22,433 nucleotides of DNA from PALSA-911 sp043742865 (lineage in GTDB: Bacteria > Pseudomonadota > Alphaproteobacteria > Acetobacterales > Acetobacteraceae), in contig JAYTXR010000074.1 in NCBI GenBank assembly GCA_043742865.1, positions 1-22,433 of the forward strand. Direction: 5' to 3'. This document shows positions 15,203-22,433 of this stretch, one piece after another. Below the pieces are notes generated by a model. The model searched no databases, was not told where the DNA came from, and saw only the letters and a list, made by a program, of their open reading frames with translations. A program made the position numbers and the translations under genes. Every line of letters begins with the position of its first letter. The stretch's first letter is position 1.

Positions 15203-15325
15203 CGGTCGGACGAACCCTCTGACAATCTGCGGGTCTTCTACACCAACGCGGCACCGCGCGCCCGGATTGGCCAACCGGCTCGCTGGCCCTCGTAACCAGT
15301 CCCCGGACCCGTTAGGGTTTTCCGC

Positions 15326-17500
15326 ATGGACGAGAAACAGCCAGAACCGGCGCCCCCCCCGGCGGCACCCGCCACGCCGGCGCCGGGGCAGGCAGAAAAA
15401 TCCCCGCCGAGCCGCGCCGGGCGGGTCAAATCCTGGGGTGATGCGGCGACCGCGCTGTTCAAGGCCCTGCTGCTGGCGCTGGCGATCCTGCTGGTGGGCA
15501 TCGTGTCGGGCGTCGTGGTGTGGCGCGACCAGCACAGCCGGGTCGTGGTGGTGGAGGTCAGCGCGGACGCGGAAAAGACACTGCGCGCGCTCGGCGCGGA
15601 TATCGACCTGCGGATCGCGCTGGTCGATGCGCTGAACGAGCGGCTGGCCGGCGTGCAGCAGATCGTGGCGGTGCAGGGCCTGGCCTATGCGACCGATCCC
15701 GGTCAGTCGGACGCCATCTCGTTCAAGCCGTTCGGCCTGGAGCTGTCGACCGGGCAGATCACGCAGATGGTCGATGTCCTGCTGGATCGTCCGGCCCGGC
15801 CAGCCGCGCGGCTGGAGCTGTTCTGCGCCCCGCTGGCATGTACTGATCCGGCGGCGCGGCTGGCCACGCTGACCATAACCCTGTCCGGACCCGCCGGCCG
15901 GCGCACCGCGTCCTATCCGGTGGCGCTGGGCAACCCTGGAATGCGGCGCGCGCTGCAAGGCGCGTTGCAGCGCGCCGCCGATCTGATGCTGGAACAAAAC
16001 GAACCGCTGATCGCCAGCGTGCTGTTTTTGAACCGGGCGGCGGGACTGGATGTGTTCCCCGATCAAGCGCGCCTCGATCTGATCCGCGCCGAGGCGGCGG
16101 CGGTGGCGGCGGCCCGCGGGGCCGGCGAGGACGGCTGTCTTGCCGACCTGGTGATCGGTGGAAGTCTCGTCAAACGAGGCGAACTGGAGGCCGGTGTCGC
16201 CGCCGAGCAGCGAGCCTGGACGGTGGGAAGCCCGAAATGCAAGGTGCACGCTGACACCAACATCGTGTTTTTCCTGCTTCCGACTTTGCTGTGCAATCCT
16301 GTGGCGTCGGTACAAAACGATGCCGACCAACAGGTGCGGCAGGCGCTGGCCCGCCTAGCTATTTTTCGCCGCGGGAAGGTCGATGATCTGGTGTATTTCC
16401 GCATTCCCGCTGCCCAACTGAACGTTCGGATCGTGCAGGTGCTGAGGGATGCGGGACCTGATACGTTGCGGGCGGTCTGCATGGGCACGATGGCGCCGCC
16501 GACCGGGCCCGGCGGCGAAGTGGCGGAGCGGCTGATGGCGATCCTGCGCAATGTGCAGCAGTTGCTACCGCCGGACGCGCCGGCGCAGATGCAGCACAAT
16601 ACATTGGAGTTTCTGTGGCTCGCGTTGCGCGCGGGGGTCCCGCGGGACGATCTGCTGGGGCGCCTGTCCATGGCACGGGCGATGCTGGAAGCGGTCCGGC
16701 GCAACCAGGTCAACGATCCGCATCCGCGCGTTCTGTTCGTGCTGCAGGGCAAACTGGCGACCGAGATCGCCAGAGCCGCGTTCGAGGCGCTGGAGCGCCC
16801 GCCGGAGGAGAAAACCCGGCTGGCGCGCGAACTCGGCGCCGGGGAGGACCAGGCGCGATCCCAGCCGGATCCCACATTGCTGGCGGCGATCGACCGGAAT
16901 TTGAATGCCGCCGCCGTTGCCTTCGAGAACGCCGAGGCGACCACCGGGCTGGCGCCGCTGGTGGAGCCGATCTCGGATGTGGAAGTGCTCGGCCTGCTCG
17001 GCGATGCCTGGTACGCGGGGGGAAACGAACTGGCGGCACGCAAGGCCTATGCGCGGGCAATGGACAAATTCGTCGATGCCGGCGAGCCGCTGGAGCAGGT
17101 GTTCGCGATGGCCGACACGCTGGCCCGCTGGTCCAGCCTGCGCATCGGCGCCGGCGCCTGCGAAAAAGACGCGCCGGCAGACCCGGCCTGGGAGGATCGG
17201 TGGACGCGGCTGGGCGAGGCGCCGCACGACGTATGCCGGCTGGCAGGCTCCGGCGCGGATGCGGCGCACCCGGTAATCCTGGCGGGCATCGAACAGCTGA
17301 TCGGCGAGGCGGTTCGCGGCTGCCCGTTGCCCCCAGGACCGCGAGACCAGACCGGGGGCTGGCGAGGCGGCTTCAAAAGGCGCGTGACCCTGATCGACTG
17401 CCAGCGCGGCAAAGGCGCCGGCGATCCCCTGGCGAGGTTCCGGCTATCGGCCGAGGCGGTGGATGCCGAGATCGTGCGCGCACTCGGCAAGCCACGGTGA
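15326..17500 (+). CDS. Unrecognised single-span membrane-anchored protein
   Basis: A 724-residue protein I do not recognise. It starts with a Pro/Ala-rich, probably cytoplasmic tail (residues 1-40), followed by one clear transmembrane helix (about 43-66, ALFKALLLALAILLVGIVSG). The rest is long, soluble and probably periplasmic. It contains six or so scattered cysteines (including GEDGCLAD, SPKCKVH, LLCNP, GACEKD, VCRLAG) that could form disulfides, and an alpha-helical stretch around 555-600 (LLGDAWYAGGNELAARKAYARAMDKF) that looks TPR-like. Codon use and GC content resemble the neighbours. The ATG at 15326 lacks a strong ribosome site. It stands alone between the divergent transporter and the glycine riboswitch, so context gives little. 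An envelope scaffold or assembly role is only a guess. Confidence 0.8.
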   Translation: MDEKQPEPAPPPAAPATPAPGQAEKSPPSRAGRVKSWGDAATALFKALLLALAILLVGIVSGVVVWRDQHSRVVVVEVSADAEKTLRALGADIDLRIALVDALNERLAGVQQIVAVQGLAYATDPGQSDAISFKPFGLELSTGQITQMVDVLLDRPARPAARLELFCAPLACTDPAARLATLTITLSGPAGRRTASYPVALGNPGMRRALQGALQRAADLMLEQNEPLIASVLFLNRAAGLDVFPDQARLDLIRAEAAAVAAARGAGEDGCLADLVIGGSLVKRGELEAGVAAEQRAWTVGSPKCKVHADTNIVFFLLPTLLCNPVASVQNDADQQVRQALARLAIFRRGKVDDLVYFRIPAAQLNVRIVQVLRDAGPDTLRAVCMGTMAPPTGPGGEVAERLMAILRNVQQLLPPDAPAQMQHNTLEFLWLALRAGVPRDDLLGRLSMARAMLEAVRRNQVNDPHPRVLFVLQGKLATEIARAAFEALERPPEEKTRLARELGAGEDQARSQPDPTLLAAIDRNLNAAAVAFENAEATTGLAPLVEPISDVEVLGLLGDAWYAGGNELAARKAYARAMDKFVDAGEPLEQVFAMADTLARWSSLRIGAGACEKDAPADPAWEDRWTRLGEAPHDVCRLAGSGADAAHPVILAGIEQLIGEAVRGCPLPPGPRDQTGGWRGGFKRRVTLIDCQRGKGAGDPLARFRLSAEAVDAEIVRALGKPR

Positions 17501-17890
17501 TGGCGGAATTCCGCGTGTCGCAACAACGCTGCGTCCGGTGGGGGCCGGCCAGGCGGAGGGGCCGGAGGCTCGATGGTTGAACCCTGCTGGGCAATCGGTC
17601 ATGTTGCTTTGTCTCGTGCATCCGGCGCGGGAGAGAGCGGGGTTTGCCCCCGCCGCCGAAGGCGCAACCGGCCCCCGGAAACGCTCAGGCTAAAAGGACC
17701 GCGCCGGAACTAGGGATCTCTGGAAAGCCGGAGGACGCAGCCGCGTTCGCCGCACCGACGGAGTAAGGCCAGCACCCCTTTCGGTTATGCCGGGCGGGGA
17801 AATGGCTGAATCTCTCAGGTTCCGTGACAGAGGGGGGTCGTTCCTTTCGGCATGATGCCGGGGGGCGGCCTTTACACGTCCGGAGCTGCC
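17501..17890. other. 390 bp leader region of the gcv operon
   Basis: No gene is seen. 17501-17620 should hold the operon promoter, but I could not identify clear promoter boxes. 17622-17838 is the tandem glycine riboswitch. 17848-17860 is a small perfect hairpin (CGGCA-TGA-TGCCG) between the second aptamer and the gcvT ribosome site, a possible part of the expression platform. Confidence 0.6.
17622..17838 (+). promoter_or_regulatory. Tandem glycine riboswitch (gcvT leader)
   Basis: Two glycine aptamers in series upstream of gcvT. The first has GGGAGAGAG at about 17629, GCCGAAGGCGCAA at 17655-17667, CTCAGGCTAAAAGGACCG at 17684-17701, and closes with ATCTCTGGAAAG near 17716-17727. The second starts directly after, with CCGACGGAGTAAGGCC around 17756-17769 and CTCTCAGGTTCCGTGACAG at 17812-17830. 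These strings match the conserved glycine-aptamer cores. In most bacteria this element switches on glycine cleavage genes when glycine is abundant. Here only about 50 nt remain between the second aptamer and the gcvT start, which favours control of translation start; that is inference. Confidence 0.92.
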
Positions 17891-19054
17891 TTGTCCGACA
17901 ATCTCAAGACCACGCCACTCGACGCGCTGCACCGCAATCTGGGCGCCCGGATGGTGAAGTTTGCCGGCTATGCCATGCCAGTGCAGTACGACCTGACCGG
18001 CGAGCTGGCGGCGCGGTGTCGGGGGGGCGTGCTGGCCGAGCATTTGCATTGCCGGCGACAGGCGGCGCTGTTCGACGTCTCGCATATGGGCCAGGCGCTG
18101 CTGACCGGCCCGGGGGCTGCCCGCGCGCTGGAGGCGCTGGTGCCCGGCGACATCGCCGGGCTGAAGCCGGGACGGCAGCGCTACACGCTGCTGACCAATC
18201 CGCAGGGCGGTATCCTGGACGATCTGATAGTGGCCAATCTGGGTGATGCCAATCTGGGTAGTGCCAATCTGGGCGATAATCGGTTGGCGCTGGTGGTCAA
18301 CGCGGCCTGCAAGGACGCCGATTTCGCCCATATCGAGGCCGCGCTGCCGGAAGGCGTGCGGCTGACGGTGCAGCCGGACCGGGGGCTGCTGGCGTTGCAG
18401 GGTCCACTGGCCGCCGCGGTGCTGGAACGGCTGTCCCCCGGCGTTGCCGGCATGGCGTTCATGGCCGTGGCCATTGTTCCGGTTGCCGGCATCGAATGCC
18501 TGGTCAGCCGCTCCGGCTACACCGGCGAGGACGGCTACGAGATCTCCGTGCCGGCCGCTCAGGCCGAAAACCTGGCGCGGGCGCTGCTCGCCGAGCCGGA
18601 GGTGGCGCCGGCCGGGTTGGGTGCCCGCGATTCGTTGCGCCTGGAGGCCGGGCTGTGCCTGTACGGCAATGACATCGACGCCAGCACCAATCCGGTGGAG
18701 GCGGCGCTGACCTGGACCATCGCCAAGCGGCGCAAGACCGACTGGGATTTCCTCGGCGCCGCCGCCATCCGCCGCGCACTGCATGACGGCCCGGCCCGGC
18801 TGCGCGTCGGCATTCTGCCCGAAGGCCGCGCGCCGGCGCGCGCGGGCACGGAGATTGTCGATGCCACCGGCGCGGTAATCGGCCAGGTGACCTCCGGCGG
18901 GTTCGGGCCGAGCCTGAACGCGCCGCTGGCGATGGGCTATGTGCGCGCCGACCTGGCATCCGATGGCACGCCGATTGCGTTGCTGGTGCGCGGCAAGAAA
19001 TTGCCCGCCCGTGTCGTGCCCACCCCGTTCGTTCCCCATCGTTATGTCCGTTGA
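17891..19054 (+). CDS. gcvT: Glycine cleavage system T protein (aminomethyltransferase)
   Basis: A 387-residue cytoplasmic enzyme that moves the aminomethyl carbon from the H-protein lipoyl arm to tetrahydrofolate, releasing ammonia. Seen: LKTTPLDALHRNLGARMVKFAGYAMPVQY, AALFDVSHMGQ, SRSGYTGEDGYEI, GLGARDSLRLEAGLCLYGNDID, and NPVEAALTWTIAKRRK of the folate-binding part. I chose the TTG at 17891, because GGAG precedes it by 5 nt and the product then starts (M)SDNLKTTPL as the family does. In-frame ATGs at 17852 and 17855 sit in a hairpin with no ribosome site. Two short insertions compared with usual members: about ten residues after MPVQY, and a triplicated ANLG-type repeat at 18233-18277. gcvH follows after 11 nt. 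Confidence 0.9.
   Translation: MSDNLKTTPLDALHRNLGARMVKFAGYAMPVQYDLTGELAARCRGGVLAEHLHCRRQAALFDVSHMGQALLTGPGAARALEALVPGDIAGLKPGRQRYTLLTNPQGGILDDLIVANLGDANLGSANLGDNRLALVVNAACKDADFAHIEAALPEGVRLTVQPDRGLLALQGPLAAAVLERLSPGVAGMAFMAVAIVPVAGIECLVSRSGYTGEDGYEISVPAAQAENLARALLAEPEVAPAGLGARDSLRLEAGLCLYGNDIDASTNPVEAALTWTIAKRRKTDWDFLGAAAIRRALHDGPARLRVGILPEGRAPARAGTEIVDATGAVIGQVTSGGFGPSLNAPLAMGYVRADLASDGTPIALLVRGKKLPARVVPTPFVPHRYVR
18233..18277 (+). repeat. Three in-frame 15 bp tandem repeats inside gcvT
   Basis: The unit GCCAATCTGGGTGAT occurs three times in a row with small changes (GGTGAT, GGTAGT, GGCGAT), encoding ANLGD-ANLGS-ANLGD. Usual GcvT proteins have a single short segment (like TNAGD or ANLGD) in this loop, so two units look like an expansion that adds ten residues while keeping the frame. 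Confidence 0.85.
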
Positions 19055-19065
19055 GAGGGTCCCAA

Positions 19066-19446
19066 ATGTCGGAAATCCGTTACACCCGAGATCATGAGTG
19101 GGTACGCCTGGAAGGCGACATCGCGACGGTCGGCATCAGCCACCACGCGCAGGAGGCGCTGGGCGATGTGGTGTTCGTCGAGTTGCCCGAGCTTGGCCGC
19201 GTGGTGGAGGAAGGCGAGGCCTGCGCCGTGGTCGAGAGCGTGAAGGCGGCCAGCGACATCTACGCGCCGCTGACCGGCACGGTGGCGGAGGTCAACGCCG
19301 CGGTCGTCGACGAGCCCGGCACGGTGAATGCCGATCCGATCGATGGCGGCTGGTTCTTCAAGCTGTCGGGCGTGGAGTTCGAAGCCTTCGCCGCGCTGAT
19401 GGACGAGGACGAATACACCGCGTTTGTGGAAAGTGAAGCCGAATGA
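19066..19446 (+). CDS. gcvH: Glycine cleavage system H protein (lipoyl carrier)
   Basis: A 126-residue small acidic protein whose lipoyl-lysine arm carries the aminomethyl group from GcvP to GcvT and is then reoxidised by the L protein (Lpd). The start MSEIRYTRDHEWVRLEGDIATVGISHHAQEALGD... is canonical (given as its first blocks), and the lipoylated lysine is Lys60 in VVESVKAASD. GTVAEVN and DGGWFFKL are also conserved. The ATG at 19066 has AGAGGG about 8 nt upstream; a longer in-frame start at 19051 overlaps the end of gcvT and is less likely. Its last four bases overlap the start of gcvP (ATGA), so translation of H and P is probably coupled. Confidence 0.96.
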   Translation: MSEIRYTRDHEWVRLEGDIATVGISHHAQEALGDVVFVELPELGRVVEEGEACAVVESVKAASDIYAPLTGTVAEVNAAVVDEPGTVNADPIDGGWFFKLSGVEFEAFAALMDEDEYTAFVESEAE

Positions 19447-22322
19447 GCCTGTTTCCGGATCTGCTGGCGGAATTGGATTTGCTGGAAGCGGCGGATAGTT
19501 TCGTCGGCCGGCATATCGGTCCGTCCGAGGCCGAGATCGGCGCCATGCTGCGCGTGGTCGGCGCTGCGTCGCTGGACGAGGTGGCGGCGAAGACCGTGCC
19601 GCAGGCGATCCGCACCAACCGCAGGCTGAACCTGCCCGAAGCGGTGGATGAAGCGGCCGCGATCGGTGAATTGCGGGCGCTGGCGGCGAAGAACGTGGTG
19701 AAAAAATCGCTGATCGGTCTGGGCTATCATGGCACCCACACGCCGCCGATCATTCTGCGCAACGTGCTGGAAAACCCAGGCTGGTACACCGCCTACACCC
19801 CGTATCAGGCCGAAATCGCCCAGGGGCGGTTGGAGGCGCTGGTCAATTACCAGACGATGATCTGCGAGCTGACCGGCATGGAGATCGCCAACGCCTCGCT
19901 GCTGGACGAGGCGACCGCCGCGGCCGAGGCGATGGCGATGGCGCATGCGCTGAGCAAGACCAAATCCGATATTCTGGCCATTGCCGCCGATGTGCATCCG
20001 CAGACCCGCGCGGTGCTGGCGACACGGGCGAAGCCGATCGGGATCACGCTGCTGGATGTCGCCCCCGGCGATGCCGCCGCGTTGGGGGCTGGCGGGGCAT
20101 TCGCCGTGGTGCTGCAATATCCCGGCAGCACCGGCGCGGTGCGCGATCTGACGCAGGAGATCGCCGCCATCCACGCCGCCGGCGGGCTGGCGATCGTTGC
20201 CGCCGATCCCCTGTCGCTGGCGCTGCTGACCCCGCCGGGGGAGATGGGGGCGGATGTGGTAATCGGGTCCAGCCAGCGCTTCGGCGTGCCGATGGGGTTC
20301 GGCGGGCCGCATGCGGCGTTCTTCGCCACCCGCGATGGGTTGAAGCGGCACATGCCGGGACGGCTGGTCGGCGTCAGCCTGGATGCGGCCGGGCAGCCGG
20401 CGATGCGGCTGGCCTTGCAGACGCGCGAGCAGCATATCCGCCGCGAGAAGGCGACCTCCAACATCTGCACCGCGCAGGTGCTGCTGGCGGTGATGGCCGG
20501 TTTTTTTGCCGTCTGGCACGGGCCGGAGGGGATTTCCCGCATTGCCCGGCGGGTGCACCTGCAGGCCCGGCTGCTGGGCGAGGCGGCGCGCCAGGCGGGG
20601 CTGACGCTGCGCCATGACGCTTTCTTCGATACCATCGCCATCGAAACACCCGAGGCCGATGCGCTGATGGCCAGCGCGGTTGCTGCGGGCTTCAATTTCC
20701 GCCGCATCGATGCGACCGGCGTAGGCATCGCGCTGGACGAAACCGTGACGCGGGCCGATCTGGTTGCGTTGGCATCCATCCTGGGCGGCCAACTACGCAA
20801 TGTCGCGGCATCGATCCCGACCGAAATTGCGCGCCGGTCGTCGTTCCTGGCCCAGGCGGTGTTCAACCGCTACCGCTCCGAGCACGAGATGCTGCGGTAT
20901 GTGAAACGGCTGGAGGACAAGGATGTCGCGCTGAACCGCAGCATGATCCCGCTGGGGTCGTGCACCATGAAGCTGAACGCGACCGCGGAGATGATCCCGG
21001 TCACGCTGCCCGGCTTTGCCGATATCCACCCGTTTGCCCCCGCCGATCAGACTTTGGGCTACCTGGAACTGATCGACCGGCTGGCCGGATGGCTGAGCGA
21101 GGCGACCGGGTTCGCCGCGGTGTCGTTGCAGCCGAATGCGGGATCGCAGGGCGAGTATGCCGGGCTGCTGGCGATCCGCGCCTGGCACGCCGCGCAAGGG
21201 CAGGGGCATCGCGATATCTGCCTGATCCCCGCCAGCGCGCACGGCACCAACCCGGCCAGTGCGGCGATGGCCGGGCTGAAGGTGGTGGTGGTCGGCTGCG
21301 ACAAGGACGGCAATGTGGACCTCGCCGATCTGACCGCGAAGGCTGCGCTCCACGCGGCCGATCTGGCGGCGCTGATGATCACCTATCCCAGCACGCACGG
21401 CGTGTTCGAGACTTCCATCCGCGAGATCTGCGGCGTCGTGCATGCGCAGGGCGGTCAGGTCTATATGGATGGGGCGAACATGAACGCGCAGGTGGGACTG
21501 ACCAGCCCCGGCCTGATCGGCGCCGATGTGTGCCATCTGAACCTGCACAAGACGTTCTGCATCCCGCATGGCGGCGGCGGACCGGGGGTGGGCCCGATCG
21601 GCGTCGCGGCGCATCTGGTTCCGCATCTGCCGAACCATCCGCTGCGCGCGGATGCCGGCCCGGCCAGCGGTTTCGGTCCGGTATCGGCCGCCCCGTTCGG
21701 CAGCGCGCTGATCCTGCCGATCAGTTACGCCTATATCCGCATGATGGGGGCGGACGGCCTGAAGCGCGCGACGGAGGTAGCGATCCTGTCGGCGAACTAC
21801 ATCGCCGCCCGGCTGCGCGGGCATTACCCGATCCTGTATTCCGGCGCCGGCGGAATGGTTGCGCATGAATGCATCATCGACTGCCGCGGCTTTCAGGCCG
21901 AAGCCGGGGTGATGGTGGAGGACATCGCCAAGCGGCTGCAGGATTACGGCTTCCACGCGCCCACCATGTCCTGGCCGGTCGCCGGCACGCTGATGATCGA
22001 GCCGACCGAGAGCGAGTGCCAGGCGGAGCTGGACCGGTTCTGCGATGCGATGATCGCCATTCGCGCGGAGATCTCCGCCATTGCCGCCGGCACGCTGGAC
22101 CGGGCCGACAACCCGCTGAAGCACGCGCCGCACACCGCGCGTGAGGTGATGGCGGATGAATGGACCCATGCCTATTCCCGCCAGCAAGCGGGCTTTCCGC
22201 TGCCTTTCGTCGCCGCGCATAAATACTGGCCGCCGGTCAAACGGGTGGACAATGTCTATGGCGACCGCAACCTGATCTGCACCTGCGCCCCGCTGGAGGC
22301 CTATGCCGAGGCGGCGGAGTAG
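19443..22322 (+). CDS. gcvP: Glycine dehydrogenase (decarboxylating), P protein, single chain
   Basis: A 959-residue PLP enzyme that decarboxylates glycine and passes the aminomethyl group to the lipoyl arm of GcvH. It is the one-piece form, not the split GcvPA/GcvPB form of many other bacteria. Seen: SFVGRHIGPSEAEIGAML at the start, GYHGTHTPPIILRNVLENPGW, TPYQAEIAQGRLEALVNYQTM, then in the catalytic half MIPLGSCTMKLNA, SAHGTNPASAAMAG, and the PLP lysine at residue 703 in CHLNLHKTFCIPHGGGGPG. It ends with NVYGDRNLICTCAPLEAY, the normal C-terminus. Its ATG lies within the gcvH stop. No lpd gene follows, so the L protein must come from elsewhere in the genome. Confidence 0.97.
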   Translation: MSLFPDLLAELDLLEAADSFVGRHIGPSEAEIGAMLRVVGAASLDEVAAKTVPQAIRTNRRLNLPEAVDEAAAIGELRALAAKNVVKKSLIGLGYHGTHTPPIILRNVLENPGWYTAYTPYQAEIAQGRLEALVNYQTMICELTGMEIANASLLDEATAAAEAMAMAHALSKTKSDILAIAADVHPQTRAVLATRAKPIGITLLDVAPGDAAALGAGGAFAVVLQYPGSTGAVRDLTQEIAAIHAAGGLAIVAADPLSLALLTPPGEMGADVVIGSSQRFGVPMGFGGPHAAFFATRDGLKRHMPGRLVGVSLDAAGQPAMRLALQTREQHIRREKATSNICTAQVLLAVMAGFFAVWHGPEGISRIARRVHLQARLLGEAARQAGLTLRHDAFFDTIAIETPEADALMASAVAAGFNFRRIDATGVGIALDETVTRADLVALASILGGQLRNVAASIPTEIARRSSFLAQAVFNRYRSEHEMLRYVKRLEDKDVALNRSMIPLGSCTMKLNATAEMIPVTLPGFADIHPFAPADQTLGYLELIDRLAGWLSEATGFAAVSLQPNAGSQGEYAGLLAIRAWHAAQGQGHRDICLIPASAHGTNPASAAMAGLKVVVVGCDKDGNVDLADLTAKAALHAADLAALMITYPSTHGVFETSIREICGVVHAQGGQVYMDGANMNAQVGLTSPGLIGADVCHLNLHKTFCIPHGGGGPGVGPIGVAAHLVPHLPNHPLRADAGPASGFGPVSAAPFGSALILPISYAYIRMMGADGLKRATEVAILSANYIAARLRGHYPILYSGAGGMVAHECIIDCRGFQAEAGVMVEDIAKRLQDYGFHAPTMSWPVAGTLMIEPTESECQAELDRFCDAMIAIRAEISAIAAGTLDRADNPLKHAPHTAREVMADEWTHAYSRQQAGFPLPFVAAHKYWPPVKRVDNVYGDRNLICTCAPLEAYAEAAE

Positions 22323-22325
22323 CAG

Positions 22326-22353
22326 CCCGCCGGCACTAGAGCGGGATGGTTTT
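22326..22353 (+). terminator. Possible terminator after gcvP
   Basis: CCCGC at 22326-22330 and GCGGG at 22341-22345 can form a five-base-pair stem with a ten-base loop, followed shortly by TTTT at 22350-22353. It is weak and not immediately followed by the T-run. The right arm may belong to the insertion-sequence end that seems to begin at 22339, in which case the pairing is accidental. Confidence 0.3.
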
Positions 22354-22433
22354 GGCTTGAATCGGTAGGGATTCCCAAAGCGTTGGAAATCTGATTCAAG
22401 CTACCGGCCGAATGGAGGTCGGCGGTGATGCCT
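22339..22433 (+). mobile_element. Candidate left end of an IS630-type insertion sequence with start of its transposase (cut by window end)
   Basis: A CTAG at 22336-22339 with its central TA is the typical target of IS630/Tc1-type elements, and the following GAGCGGGATGGTTTTGGCTT looks like an IS630 end as I remember such elements in related bacteria. Inside is a nine-base inverted repeat, GCTTGAATC at 22355-22363 and GATTCAAGC at 22393-22401. A good ribosome site (GGAGG at 22414-22418) precedes ATG-CCT at 22428, which would start a protein with Met-Pro, as many IS630 transposases do. Only two codons are visible, so the identification rests on the end structure. Confidence 0.42.

Noticed and set aside
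13868..16330. An 820-residue minus-strand reading frame
   Set aside because: Only the part from 15202 down to 13868 encodes a transporter; the rest is antisense to the membrane-anchored protein and reads as low-complexity Arg/Gln/His-rich sequence.
20793..22220. A 475-residue minus-strand frame opposite gcvP
   Set aside because: Antisense shadow of a highly conserved gene; composition is typical of such shadows.

Overview
The window is GC-rich chromosomal DNA with tightly packed genes and many overlapping start/stop codons. A type II secretion cluster, PQQ-type sugar dehydrogenase, one-piece gcvP, uronate dehydrogenase and FTR1 permease suggest an alphaproteobacterium. Acetobacteraceae or a close relative is my guess; no rRNA or other marker gene is present to confirm it. 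I noticed no tRNA, rRNA, CRISPR array or prophage.

Layout. 1-2768 (+): 3' part of gspE and complete gspF. 2779-4304 (-): glyoxalase-like protein and glutathione S-transferase, overlapping by ATGA. 4370-6774 (+): omega-amino-acid:pyruvate aminotransferase, an AhpD/carboxymuconolactone-decarboxylase-like protein interrupted by one in-frame TGA, and an EthD-like protein. 6796-8439 (-): short-chain dehydrogenase and uronate dehydrogenase. 8487-10305 (+): amidase and a GspI-like pseudopilin. 10416-11861 (-): secreted PQQ-type sugar dehydrogenase. 11862-12444: gene-free, more AT-rich DNA with a probable IS110 remnant and an elaborate inverted repeat. 12445-12921 (-): gspG. 13126-13956 (+): FTR1 permease. 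13868-15202 (-): BT1/MFS-like transporter. 15326-17500 (+): unrecognised membrane-anchored protein. 17622-22322 (+): tandem glycine riboswitch and gcvT-gcvH-gcvP. 22339-end: what looks like the left end of an IS630-type insertion sequence.

The most notable object is the gene at 5721-6332. Its TGA replaces exactly the second cysteine of the redox motif CxxCxxxH. The frame stays open and family-like for 120 codons on each side taken together with no other lesion. A hairpin with a five-base GGUCG loop begins at the right distance after the TGA. TGA is the ordinary stop of many neighbouring genes, so general recoding is excluded. The best reading is a selenoprotein (CxxU), with a point-nonsense pseudogene as the alternative.

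Working together: gspE and gspF encode the ATPase and inner-membrane platform that drive assembly of the pseudopilus from GspG and the GspI-like protein, although these genes are scattered over 13 kb and interleaved with metabolic genes. The gcvTHP genes encode three of the four glycine-cleavage proteins under glycine control. The rest looks like small-molecule metabolism (amino-group transfer, hexuronate oxidation, amide hydrolysis, periplasmic sugar oxidation) and transport (iron, possibly pterin/folate).
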